From Clostridium_AD sp964467165 (GTDB lineage Bacteria > Bacillota > Clostridia > Clostridiales > Clostridiaceae), in NCBI GenBank assembly GCA_964467165.1, contig CAYXOL010000019.1, positions 1-64,000 on the forward strand: 64,000 nt of DNA, given 5' to 3'. Each line of letters opens with the position of its first letter. The stretch's first letter is position 1. Positions 43,588-52,164 of this stretch are shown here, piece by piece. The notes below the pieces were generated by a model. It made no database searches and was not told where the DNA came from. It worked only from the letters and a program-made list of their open reading frames with translations. Position numbers and translations under genes: made by a program.

Positions 43588-45048
43588 TTATTTTTGCCTT
43601 ATTTTATCTCCGGTTTCCATATATTTGGGCCTTTCTTTTAAATCTTGTATAGGCGCTCTTATATACGTATCTTTTAAATCCGCCATATTAGTATTTACCA
43701 TAGGCGCTAAATAAGGTATTCCAAAACTTTTCATTCTAACTAAATGAATGAGAAGTATAATGAGTCCGATGACCATCCCATAAAGCCCTATAATTGCCGA
43801 AGCAATAATAAGTAGAAATCGTACAAGTCTAAGAGCCGTAGCAACTTCATAATTAGGAGTTACAAATGTAGTAATAGACGTAATTGCCACAATAATTATC
43901 ATAATGGGACTAACTATCCCTGCGCTCACTGCGGATTGACCTATAACAAGGCCTCCTACAATTCCGATTGTGGCCCCAATTGGCCTTGGCAATCTAACCA
44001 CAGCCTCCATAAGAAGGGCCAAAAATAGTTCCATAATTATAGCTTCTACGAATGCGGGGAATGGCACTCCTTCCCTAGAAGCCGCTATAGAATAAGCCAA
44101 TTTAGTAGGTATTATATCCGGTTGAAAAGAGGTAATCGCCACATAAAGTGCCGGCGCCGTAAGGGAAATGAGTATAGAAATCATCCTGATAAATCTAATC
44201 ATAGAACTATGCATCCACCTTTGATAATAATCATCTGGGGATTGAAATAAATTAGGCAAGGTAGCTGGAACAATAATTACAAATGGAGAATTATCTACAA
44301 CCATTGCTACCCTTCCTTCATATAGAGCCGCTGCTACTACGTCCGGCCTCTCAGTACTTTGTATTTGAGGAAAGGGTGAAAATTTATTATCCTCTATTAG
44401 CTGTTCGATGTATGCTGAATCAAAGACTGCGTCAATGTTTATTTTATCTACTCTAAGCAAAAGCTCCTCTAGTACATCTTTATTGACTATATCTTCAATG
44501 TACATAATAGCCACATCTGTTTTTGACCTAGCTCCTATCGACTTAGGTCTAACTCTTAACCTTGTATCCCTAATTCGCCTTCTTATTAAAGCAGTGTTAA
44601 ATCTTACTGTTTCTGTAAAACCATCTCTTGCTCCTCTAATTACCGTTTCAGCAGATGGATCGCTTATCCCCCTAACTGGCCAAAAACGCGTTGCAATAAC
44701 ATAGGCACATTCTAATCCATCAATAAACATTAATGTATCGCCAGAAAGGGCTGAATTAACTCCCTCACTCAATTTTTTAACTTCATGCATATCAGTCACT
44801 AAAAGTATGTTGTCTTTTATTTGCTCCGTTTTCTCTATACCCCTTGAACATAACATTAACGGTTCTAAAACATAGTGATCTAATAGAAGTTTATCCGCCA
44901 TTCCATCAATATATACTATGGATGCCTTCCAATCCCCTACATTAAAAGTTCTAAAAATAACATCTGAATTATCTTTCAAAAGTTCTTTTAAGTACTCTAT
45001 GTTTTTTTCAGATTCAAGCTGGATTTCATCATCAATTATCTCTTTCAT
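43588..45048 (-). CDS. gerA: GerA-family spore germination protein, A subunit
   Basis: 486 aa. A large soluble N-terminal part (about 1-240) is followed by about five membrane segments and a short tail. Family motifs: RPKSIGARSKTDVAIMYIEDI, RPDVVAAALYEGRVAMVVDNSPF and VRLPRPIGATIGIVGGLVIG. A-B-C order is complete and contiguous, so one full receptor operon. AAGGATGTGAAG lies before the ATG. Confidence 0.94.
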   Translation of the reverse strand: MKEIIDDEIQLESEKNIEYLKELLKDNSDVIFRTFNVGDWKASIVYIDGMADKLLLDHYVLEPLMLCSRGIEKTEQIKDNILLVTDMHEVKKLSEGVNSALSGDTLMFIDGLECAYVIATRFWPVRGISDPSAETVIRGARDGFTETVRFNTALIRRRIRDTRLRVRPKSIGARSKTDVAIMYIEDIVNKDVLEELLLRVDKINIDAVFDSAYIEQLIEDNKFSPFPQIQSTERPDVVAAALYEGRVAMVVDNSPFVIIVPATLPNLFQSPDDYYQRWMHSSMIRFIRMISILISLTAPALYVAITSFQPDIIPTKLAYSIAASREGVPFPAFVEAIIMELFLALLMEAVVRLPRPIGATIGIVGGLVIGQSAVSAGIVSPIMIIIVAITSITTFVTPNYEVATALRLVRFLLIIASAIIGLYGMVIGLIILLIHLVRMKSFGIPYLAPMVNTNMADLKDTYIRAPIQDLKERPKYMETGDKIRQK

Positions 45049-45126
45049 AACGCTTCACATCCTTATATATGTATAAGTTCATATAAACTAAATCATCTCC
45101 TGCGTAGCTTTACTTACCCATTCCAC

Positions 45127-45330
45127 TTAGAAATCACCTTGAAATATCCACCTAAGTATAAACAGAGTAATAGCCACTATAATTGCCGAAAAGCCTAACC
45201 TACCAGCTTTTTTACTAGCATTGTCCTTACTCCCCTTCTTAAAGCTCCTTGCATCTACGGCAAGTACAACTGAGCCTTGAATCAAAATCATTGCTAAAAA
45301 ATACATATCAAATAAATCTAATATCCTCAT
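45127..45330 (-). CDS. small membrane protein upstream of the ger operon
   Basis: 67 aa, two membrane helices (about 4-23 and 44-63) around a basic loop RSFKKGSKDNASKKAGR. It resembles a small clostridial family I remember as CLC_0170-like. AGGGAGAAAA precedes the ATG. It lies 78 bp upstream of gerA and is probably co-transcribed; it could be an accessory subunit of the receptor like GerD-type small partners, but this is inference. Confidence 0.65.
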   Translation of the reverse strand: MRILDLFDMYFLAMILIQGSVVLAVDARSFKKGSKDNASKKAGRLGFSAIIVAITLFILRWIFQGDF

Positions 45331-45471
45331 TGTTTTTCTCCCTGTTTTAGTATTAATTAGTAAAAAAATAAACCGTAAAAACTTTTCACATAAGTAAACT
45401 AATTTTTCTTTGATTAAGCTAGTTTTAACGACACTTGAACAAAATATTCACTTAACCTTCGGAAAATAAAA

Positions 45472-45506
45472 AAACGTGAAAAACCACAATGGCTTTTACA
45501 CGTTCT
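45472..45506 (-). terminator. terminator after ispE
   Basis: AACGTGAAAAACC pairs with GGCTTTTACACGTT with two irregular positions, and a T/A-rich run follows on the minus strand. About 55 bp past the ispE stop. Confidence 0.6.
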
Positions 45507-45560
45507 TATATTTCACTATAAATCATCTTCTTCGAAGCTGCAATATCATTAAAATTAATC

Positions 45561-46403
45561 CTAGATAGTTCTTGTTATATACACTTCTTTATATTGAATT
45601 TTAAATTTATCATAACATTTTTGAGCCTTTAACATATCATCAAAAAAAGCGAATATTGTTGGCCCGCTCCCACTCATCATTGCACCAACTGCGCCCATCC
45701 TAATCATGTCTTCTTTTATTCTTTTGAGAACTGGATATTTTCTTAGAGTAACATTTTCAAGTAAATTTTTCATACTATTACATACATCTTCTAATTTTTC
45801 TTCTTTCATCGCTTTTATTATAGCATCAGTATCTGGATGCTTAAAAATTTTACTAATATCTAAGTTTCTATAAACCTCCTTTGTGGATACCCCAAAATTC
45901 GGCTTAACCAATACCAAGATTTGATTTTTAAAAGACTCCATCGGAGTAATAATATCACCTATTCCTTCACACAAAGCAGTTCCACCCATTATACAATAAG
46001 GCACGTCTGCACCTATTTGGACACCTAAATTCATAAGCTCATTGTCATCTATGTCTATTTCGAATAATTGTCTTAGTGTTTTAAAAACAGCTGCCGCATC
46101 TGCACTTCCACCCGCCATACCAGCGGCTACTGGAATATTTTTCTTAAGATATATATTTACACCTTCATTAATATTATAAGTATCCATAAAAAGTTTTGCA
46201 GCTTTATATACTAAGTTCTTGTCATCCGTAGGTATATAAGGTTTATTGCAGCTTATATTAATACCTTTATTACATTTTTGAAAGGACATGGTATCATATA
46301 AATCTACATTTTGCATAATCATTTTTAGCAAATGATATCCGTCTTCTCTTTTACCTACTATATCTAAAGATATGTTTATTTTTCCATAAGCTTTTACTAA
46401 CAT
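45561..46403 (-). CDS. ispE: 4-diphosphocytidyl-2-C-methyl-D-erythritol kinase
   Basis: 280 aa, GHMP kinase fold. It phosphorylates CDP-ME in the MEP isoprenoid pathway. Motifs: AYGKINISLDIVGKREDGYH at the N-terminus, the ATP loop IPVAAGMAGGSADAAA, and GAVGAMMSGSGPTIFA near the end. GGAGG precedes the ATG. Confidence 0.95.
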   Translation of the reverse strand: MLVKAYGKINISLDIVGKREDGYHLLKMIMQNVDLYDTMSFQKCNKGINISCNKPYIPTDDKNLVYKAAKLFMDTYNINEGVNIYLKKNIPVAAGMAGGSADAAAVFKTLRQLFEIDIDDNELMNLGVQIGADVPYCIMGGTALCEGIGDIITPMESFKNQILVLVKPNFGVSTKEVYRNLDISKIFKHPDTDAIIKAMKEEKLEDVCNSMKNLLENVTLRKYPVLKRIKEDMIRMGAVGAMMSGSGPTIFAFFDDMLKAQKCYDKFKIQYKEVYITRTI

Positions 46404-46498
46404 GATTTTCCTCCAACTCTTTATTGTTAATCCACTAAGGCCACTAAATTAATTGATACGTGTTTATTCTTAGTTAGAAATTTAGAAACTAATATACC

Positions 46499-46527
46499 AT
46501 TAGTCTTTTCTTGTGAACTATTGTCAA
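46499..46527 (-). promoter_or_regulatory. candidate ispE promoter
   Basis: Reverse strand: perfect -35 TTGACA (46522-46527), 17-bp spacer, weaker -10 ACTAAT (46499-46504). About 95 bp upstream of the ispE start. Confidence 0.4.
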
Positions 46528-46590
46528 TAAAATTAGTATATTACAACAAAATTAATATTGCTACATATAATTTAAAATATGAGGCATACA

Positions 46591-46638
46591 AAATAAATAG
46601 CAAGTCAAATATACTAGTATACTGACTTACTATTTATT
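46591..46638 (-). terminator. terminator after sipL
   Basis: AATAAATAG-C-AAGTCA (ending 46607) pairs with TGACTT-A-CTATTTATT (46623-46638) with one mismatch; the loop itself holds a TATACTAGTATA palindrome. It lies 10 bp past the stop. Confidence 0.7.
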
Positions 46639-46647
46639 AAAATGGAC

Positions 46648-48210
46648 CTATATAACTATTCTACCCGGTATTATAAGTTTTTGTGAAACCTTTATAACAT
46701 TAGGCTCTTCTATTGCATTAACTCTTGCAATTTCCTGCATTGTAGTATTATATTTTTTAGCAATTTTCCATAAGGTATCTCCAGATTGAACTACGTAAAT
46801 GGTAATACTTGCTTTTTTCTTAGGAACTTCAGCCTCTATAGGGTAAACGTCAACTAAAAATTTCTTTTGCACCATATAACTTACTCTTGTATATACTTTA
46901 ACTACAGCTCTAACTGATATACTTCCGGCCTCAATATCTGCATTTATATTTTCAAGTGTTGCTTTACACACACTGCTCATATTAATCTTAGTTCCTAGTA
47001 TTTCAGCTCCACAAGTAAAAGGAATCTCCTCAGACACAGCAGCAAGACATTTGTCTTCATCATCGCTTCTATATAACACTGTTACATTCATTATACCCTC
47101 AATTATAACCTTGTCTTCAATGACTTTTTTGTCCGTTACACAAACATTAGCATTACACATAATGATTTTACTAGCCTTTGCCATATTACTATTTAATTCT
47201 ATATCTCCCTTAACTAAGGTCTCAGTTAATAGCTGTCCTTGCATTACATTAAGTCCATAATCTTTCTTATCCATCTCAAGTTTTGTAGTTGGTGAATATA
47301 CATCTTCAATCATATCCACATCTTCTTTATGCATGGCCCTTGTATTTGTTTTTATCAAAAATTCTACATCAATAATTCTTTTCTCCCCTAAATCATCTTC
47401 CTTAATATCATAGTTCATAGCATCTACTATAAAGTCTGTATAACTTTCCATATAAGGGTTTACATCTTGGAAGTTCATTTCTTTATTTAGCATAACCTCC
47501 TGTTCAACATAAAATAATTCCCTGCTATCCTTTCCTTTATACATCATATTAATAGTTGCAAAAGCATTAATTAGAATTTTCTCGTCATACAATTTCACTT
47601 CTTTTTTATGAATATTAACATCACATTTTATAACTTTAAGGACTTCTGGTTTATCCATTGGAACTTTTATATTTGCTTTACCAACTAATTCTCCATTAAA
47701 GCTTCTTGTTACTTTATCTATACTAGTTGGATTTTTTAAATATTGAACATCATTTACAGCTTCAATATCTTTAACTATTTGAAAACTAAAACTTTTATAT
47801 ACTTCAGATTTCAACTTCAAAATACCTTCTAAACATATTTTTCTCTCATTAACTATTTTACACTCCATATGTTCTACAAAACACTCAGTATCACAAATCA
47901 TTTCGGGCCTTGCACCAACTATATCTATTGTATTTGAAAATTTAGAGCTATATATAACATTTTCCACATCTGTACGTTCTTGATCTTTTGAAATATAAAG
48001 TACGTTGTATTGAAGTTGACCTTCTAAATAAACTTTATCCTCAATTATCTCTTTAGAATTTATAACCGCTTTAACATCTAACATAAGAATTTCTCTAACG
48101 TCTGGATGAGTATCCGGTATTACATATTCTTCTTTTACCACTGTATCAGCAGTATTTTCTCCTAGTAGTTGCTCATACTCTATATTTTCTCTTATTAAAT
48201 TTATCTCCAT
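46648..48210 (-). CDS. sipL: SipL-like spore morphogenetic protein (DUF3794 repeats + LysM)
   Basis: 520 aa. Repeated DUF3794 domains (for example EEYVIPDTHPDVREILMLD and the later repeat GLNVMQGQLLTETLVKGDIEL) and a C-terminal LysM domain, VVQSGDTLWKIAKKYNTTMQ...KVSQKLIIPG. This matches SipL, shown in C. difficile to bind SpoIVA and anchor the coat to the forespore. AAGGAGGT precedes the ATG. Confidence 0.88.
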   Translation of the reverse strand: MEINLIRENIEYEQLLGENTADTVVKEEYVIPDTHPDVREILMLDVKAVINSKEIIEDKVYLEGQLQYNVLYISKDQERTDVENVIYSSKFSNTIDIVGARPEMICDTECFVEHMECKIVNERKICLEGILKLKSEVYKSFSFQIVKDIEAVNDVQYLKNPTSIDKVTRSFNGELVGKANIKVPMDKPEVLKVIKCDVNIHKKEVKLYDEKILINAFATINMMYKGKDSRELFYVEQEVMLNKEMNFQDVNPYMESYTDFIVDAMNYDIKEDDLGEKRIIDVEFLIKTNTRAMHKEDVDMIEDVYSPTTKLEMDKKDYGLNVMQGQLLTETLVKGDIELNSNMAKASKIIMCNANVCVTDKKVIEDKVIIEGIMNVTVLYRSDDEDKCLAAVSEEIPFTCGAEILGTKINMSSVCKATLENINADIEAGSISVRAVVKVYTRVSYMVQKKFLVDVYPIEAEVPKKKASITIYVVQSGDTLWKIAKKYNTTMQEIARVNAIEEPNVIKVSQKLIIPGRIVI

Positions 48211-48370
48211 ACTATACCTCCTTGTATTTCTATTGTGGCAACACTTATGAATTGTTACCCTCCTAAAATACTTACTATTAATATATATAGAAGTAGTGAA
48301 TAAAATATGATATCCTATGTTTTTATTCGTATAACAAATTTCATTATAATTTTACATTAGAATTAAAAAA

Positions 48371-48434
48371 AGCATATATTATGTAAAATTGAAACCCTTA
48401 TTAAAAACGGATTACATTTTACATAATATATGCT
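48371..48434 (-). terminator. 19-bp hairpin downstream of veg
   Basis: Perfect 19-bp inverted repeat (48371-48389 and 48416-48434) with a 26-nt loop, followed by TTTTTT on the minus strand. The left arm begins AGCATATATTATGTAAAAT. It is the second of two tandem hairpins after veg. Confidence 0.7.
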
Positions 48435-48454
48435 CTGCTAATTTAAAATTCAAA

Positions 48455-48485
48455 TAAAACGATACCAAGGTACTGTATCGTTTTA
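48455..48485 (-). terminator. 11-bp hairpin overlapping the veg stop
   Basis: TAAAACGATAC (48455-48465) and GTATCGTTTTA (48475-48485), 9-nt loop. The right arm includes the veg stop codon. T-rich sequence follows on the minus strand. Confidence 0.6.
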
Positions 48486-48719
48486 TCCTGCAAAAACTAT
48501 TTGAACTGTTTTTGTCAAAACATCTGAATAACTATATGTCACGGTTCTATGGGTGTCATTTTCTAATCTAATAACAAATATACTTGTATATGTCTTTTCA
48601 ATAACTCCATTATCTACAAGAATCTTTCGTCTTCCACCATTGGCCTTTAATGTTACTCTCTCTCCAAGATGGCTTTCAATTTCATCTTTTATAGAAGTCA
48701 ATACATTTATCTGTTCCAA
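48483..48719 (-). CDS. veg: Veg-family protein
   Basis: 78 aa, the standard length. The sequence VLTSIKDEIESHLGERVTLKANGGRRKILVDNGVIEKTY is typical. In Bacillus it stimulates biofilm gene expression and is made at high level. The start is TTG at 48719 with GAAGGTG upstream. It has a perfect consensus promoter, as the Bacillus homologue does. Confidence 0.92.
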   Translation of the reverse strand: MEQINVLTSIKDEIESHLGERVTLKANGGRRKILVDNGVIEKTYTSIFVIRLENDTHRTVTYSYSDVLTKTVQIVFAG

Positions 48720-48745
48720 ATAAACACCTTCTCTCTACATTTTAT

Positions 48746-48774
48746 ATTATACACTCTTTTTTAATATATGTCAA
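48746..48774 (-). promoter_or_regulatory. veg promoter, perfect consensus
   Basis: Reverse strand: -35 TTGACA (48769-48774), spacer 17 bp, -10 TATAAT (48746-48751), about 27 bp upstream of the start codon. The promoter of veg is also near-consensus in Bacillus. Confidence 0.88.
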
Positions 48775-48785
48775 GCAAACTTATA

Positions 48786-48815
48786 ATTTTAGCACTAATA
48801 TAACATTCTTGTCAA
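48786..48815 (-). promoter_or_regulatory. second candidate veg promoter
   Basis: Reverse strand: -35 TTGACA (48810-48815), 18-bp spacer, -10 TAAAAT (48786-48791), in tandem 41 bp upstream of the first. The rest of the veg-yabG gap (48816-49010) shows no gene. Confidence 0.5.
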
Positions 48816-49010
48816 TGTTAATTTTGTGTTAACAAAGAACATTTTTATAGATTATTCCGCAGATAATTGATTTTTCTCTATTTTATGAAGCTTCACATTA
48901 AAAATCATTAATTTAGTTTAAATATGTAATATTTTAAATAAATACTAACTTTTATAGTATCCCCTTTAAATATTTATATATTCGGTTTTATTTTTCACTA
49001 TTGTTTATAG

Positions 49011-49052
49011 AAAAACAAGCCTCATAAGTTCTCTATAATAAAGCTTGTTTTT
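49011..49052 (-). terminator. terminator after yabG
   Basis: AAAAACAAGC (49011-49020) and GCTTGTTTTT (49043-49052), 22-nt loop; T-run on the right for plus and A-run on the left for minus. Lies 15 bp past the yabG stop. Confidence 0.65.
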
Positions 49053-49066
49053 TATATGTGATTAAA

Positions 49067-49981
49067 TTATGAATAAAGTGATTTAGGAAACCCCTCTCTA
49101 TACTTGCCTCTAGTTTGTAATCCCCCTATGCCCTTAAGCCCCGTTATGGTGTTTTGTATAACATCCTCTATAGCTACAACATTTTCTATATTTGTATAGG
49201 CTATCTTCTCAGCTACTAATACAGGGTCCAAGCAGTGAATTAAGACACGATTTGGAGAAGAAGCAAAATTAGCACCAGCATCTAAAATTGACTCATAGCA
49301 AGATTGGCAAGCCCCAGCAAATATAACTAAATCATCATAGTTGCTATTATAAGCTCTAAGAGCTATAACCGACTCAACAAAATACTTTGAATTTCTATAG
49401 CTATTTAAATTCATATAATCAGTTGTTCCTTTTAACATACCATCATGACCTGTCATTATTACTATATCTGGTTTGATTTGTTTAACTAAATTTAATATTT
49501 CATTTGGTTGATTTTTTTCTGACATCACTCTTCCTACTGCTTCTAAGGATAGCTGCTTGTAAGTTTTTAAGCAAACTTCTAGATATTCTGCATCACCATC
49601 TACATGTAGTATTTTTCCTGGTCTTCCAAAACCCATTTGTTTATTCTTATATTCTTTGCCTTCCTTATACTTTTCTTGTTTCGATTGAAAATCTTTGATT
49701 TTAACGTTAATATCTATGGCCGACCCCCTAGTTCCCTTAATCCTACTCATTAATATTCTTTTGATAGTTGCATTTACTTTTTTATTAAATACCTTGTCAA
49801 TTTCGCCAATCTTATTTTCTGATACTAATTCTAAATCCTCACATAAAGAGTCCGCCTCAATTCTTAAATTTATTCCCTTAAGTAAATATACTGACCTATT
49901 ATTCACAGTCATAATGTCTATTATCTTAAATGTAATGTCCCCACCGTAGGATTTTCTTACTACAATGTCTCCTATTTCCAA
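49067..49981 (-). CDS. yabG: YabG sporulation-specific protease
   Basis: 304 aa. Begins with the YabG signature EIGDIVVRKSYGGDITFKI; later KILHVDGDAEYLEVCLKTY, PDIVIMTGHDGM and VIFAGACQSCYESILDAGANFASSP with Cys and His that fit the cysteine protease. YabG processes coat and cortex proteins, including SipL/SpoIVA or CspBA in clostridia. The start is TTG at 49981 with GGAGATG upstream. Its substrates SipL and coat proteins are encoded on both sides. Confidence 0.92.
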   Translation of the reverse strand: MEIGDIVVRKSYGGDITFKIIDIMTVNNRSVYLLKGINLRIEADSLCEDLELVSENKIGEIDKVFNKKVNATIKRILMSRIKGTRGSAIDINVKIKDFQSKQEKYKEGKEYKNKQMGFGRPGKILHVDGDAEYLEVCLKTYKQLSLEAVGRVMSEKNQPNEILNLVKQIKPDIVIMTGHDGMLKGTTDYMNLNSYRNSKYFVESVIALRAYNSNYDDLVIFAGACQSCYESILDAGANFASSPNRVLIHCLDPVLVAEKIAYTNIENVVAIEDVIQNTITGLKGIGGLQTRGKYREGFPKSLYS

Positions 49982-50042
49982 AATATCATCTCCATAATAA
50001 AGCTTGTAATATATATTATGAAAATATATTTAATAGGTGAGT

Positions 50043-50078
50043 ATAAAAAAAATTCTCCATTATTAAGATATTGGAGAA
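50043..50078 (-). terminator. terminator after the DUF975 gene
   Basis: TTCTCCA (50053-50059) and TGGAGAA (50072-50078) with eight A before the left arm, giving TTTTTTTT for the minus strand. Confidence 0.85.
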
Positions 50079-50091
50079 ACTTTTATTAAAT

Positions 50092-50838
50092 CTATTCTAT
50101 ACTATTAATCTTATTATTTTCCTCACTACCTACATACTCTAAATTTTCATTAGAAGCATCCTTTAAGTCTTGATAAAAACCTGCAAAAGATGCTTGACTA
50201 TATGGTCTAAGCCATATAAAACCTATTCCTAAAGTTAATAAACACAATACAAACCATCCTGCAAAGCTTAAATACAAGCTAAACAATTTTCCCTTTTGGC
50301 CATCCATCATGTCTTTGCTACGGTTTATAACATCCACAGAACTCAATTCTGGATTGTCTATCAATATATAGTACGCCATAGCATAATTTAAACTAGCTAT
50401 TATTCCAGGGACTATAAGCAGCAAAGCCCATAACATTATAAATATACCCATTAGTAAATTCAGCAAGAACGCCTTCCAAAAATACTTAAATCCTCTAAAA
50501 ACATCCTGTATTCTAGCATCAGTTTTACGTATCAAGTTTAGAAAAAACCTTGAAACCCCGTAAGTTATTGGTCCTCCGATAACTAGCAATATAAGCATCC
50601 CTATATTTTGACCTTTCCCATTATTCCCTGCAGTCCAGTATCTAAATATTCCATGTATTGGATTATTAATAACATTAGTTACCCTTTCTTTAATCTGCGG
50701 GTCCTGTGTGACCAATTGTGTTAAAACCCATGCTATCATACATACTAATATAGCTACAGTCCAATTGTCTGATAAATTCTCTCTTGCTCCTTGACGTATT
50801 TCACTATTACTTTTCAATTTCGAAGTATTAATATACAT
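50092..50838 (-). CDS. DUF975 family membrane protein
   Basis: 248 aa. A soluble N-terminus LKSNSEIRQGARENLSDNW (family start) is followed by about five or six membrane segments and a C-terminal acidic tail. The function is unknown. AAGGGGGAT precedes the ATG. It has its own promoter with operator-like repeats and its own terminator, so a monocistronic regulated gene. Confidence 0.82.
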   Translation of the reverse strand: MYINTSKLKSNSEIRQGARENLSDNWTVAILVCMIAWVLTQLVTQDPQIKERVTNVINNPIHGIFRYWTAGNNGKGQNIGMLILLVIGGPITYGVSRFFLNLIRKTDARIQDVFRGFKYFWKAFLLNLLMGIFIMLWALLLIVPGIIASLNYAMAYYILIDNPELSSVDVINRSKDMMDGQKGKLFSLYLSFAGWFVLCLLTLGIGFIWLRPYSQASFAGFYQDLKDASNENLEYVGSEENNKINSIE

Positions 50839-50853
50839 ATATCCCCCTTGTGT

Positions 50854-50946
50854 TACCTGATACTGTTAAAACCTTTTTATTATTTACCTTAAATGGTAAT
50901 CTATACTATTAAATCTTATTTTATAATACCTGATACTATTTGTCAA
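50854..50946 (-). promoter_or_regulatory. DUF975 promoter with paired operator-like repeats
   Basis: Reverse strand: -35 TTGACA (50941-50946), 17-bp spacer, -10 TAAAAT (50918-50923). The 11-mer TACCTGATACT occurs at 50927-50937, inside the spacer, and again at 50854-50864 next to the ribosome site, 73 bp apart (about seven turns of the helix). Confidence 0.55.
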
Positions 50947-50962
50947 TTTTTGTTTGATAAAA

Positions 50963-51003
50963 TAATAAAGCCATGTAAATAAGTTGTCTACATGACCTTA
51001 TTA
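50963..51003 (-). terminator. terminator after cotS-like gene 1
   Basis: TAATAAAGCCATGTA (50963-50977) pairs with TACATGACCTTATTA (50989-51003) with two mismatches, 11-nt loop, 17 bp past the stop. Confidence 0.6.
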
Positions 51004-51019
51004 TATAATTCTAAATGTA

Positions 51020-52024
51020 CTACCTCTGATTAAATGCTTTCTTATATTCTTCAATAAATGCCGTGCTCTTTTCTTTTTCAGAAATTAGCTCCTCCATCTT
51101 CTTATTAAAGGTATTTTGAATCCAAGTAACTTCATTATAATAATATCTATTACAAAGCCTCCAATAGCGTTGTGGAAATACTAAAAATGCATATATAAGT
51201 CGATACTCTTCTTCTAACAGAGGATTTACACTACTATATGCCTGGAGTATTATTTCAGCATATTTTATGTCCCAATCCTGCTTCTTAAGCACTTTAATTA
51301 AAAAATTAGATAAATCAAATGCTTTTACTTCTCTTTTGCAGTAATCAAAATCAATTATGTTAACATCATTATTTTTATCAATAATAATATTATGATGTGT
51401 ATAATCATGGTGACAAAACCCTTTTTCTTCTTCCGTTTGCCTACATATATCAAAATACAATGAATCATCGAGTATTGCCATGGCTCTTTTACCCAGTTCC
51501 TTTTGAGCGTCCACACTCTTAATATAATTAATATCAAAGTCAGTTTTAAAATTTTTCTTTTTCCTAATCATGTCTTTCATTTTATCAAAAGACTTTATTC
51601 GTTTTTCCATCAAATGCGGCCATCTTCCAAGATCTGTCTTTAACTTGCTATTTTCCGGCGGTTCATATCCCTTAGATGCAATATGCATATAAGCCAATTT
51701 TTTTGAAGCAGCTATTAAATCCTCCTCATTGTGAAAATCGCATTCTCGACCATCTATCCAGGATGATAGTGTGTAAATATCTTCATTAACTAAAGCATAC
51801 GGATTCCCCTCAGTATTCAAAAAATATCTATCTATTTTATTAAATCCATTATTTGCTAGATGTTCTTTGGCTCCGTATACAAACAAAAGTTTTTGTGTTC
51901 CATAATTTATTTTCTTTAAACATTTAGCTCCATCATCTGTCTTTAGAAAGTATACTCCCTTGTTAGGACGTATACTTTCTATTTTAATACCATATTGCCT
52001 CTCAATTTCAAATTCCCTCATCAT
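51020..52024 (-). CDS. CotS-family spore coat protein (kinase fold), copy 1
   Basis: 334 aa from the ATG at 52024; the ATG at 52033 is too close to the G-run ribosome site. Protein-kinase-like fold: an N-lobe lysine region (KTDDGAKCLKKINYG), catalytic loop GFCHHDYTHHNIIID, and metal motif NIIDFDYC. CotS proteins are in the spore coat; their kinase or carbohydrate substrate is not known. It is divergent from glycosyltransferase 1 across about 140 bp. The same gene pairing repeats at 55591-57940. Confidence 0.85.
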   Translation of the reverse strand: MMREFEIERQYGIKIESIRPNKGVYFLKTDDGAKCLKKINYGTQKLLFVYGAKEHLANNGFNKIDRYFLNTEGNPYALVNEDIYTLSSWIDGRECDFHNEEDLIAASKKLAYMHIASKGYEPPENSKLKTDLGRWPHLMEKRIKSFDKMKDMIRKKKNFKTDFDINYIKSVDAQKELGKRAMAILDDSLYFDICRQTEEEKGFCHHDYTHHNIIIDKNNDVNIIDFDYCKREVKAFDLSNFLIKVLKKQDWDIKYAEIILQAYSSVNPLLEEEYRLIYAFLVFPQRYWRLCNRYYYNEVTWIQNTFNKKMEELISEKEKSTAFIEEYKKAFNQR

Positions 52025-52164
52025 GTTATTCATCCCCCCCCTATAATTTATATTACTAATATATTTTTTTAGAATATATTCTTATATGTTTTAATAACAT
52101 TTATGATTTCTTTTAATATAATAGAGTATATTCATATATTAATCAGTATTTAAGGAGTCTTAAA

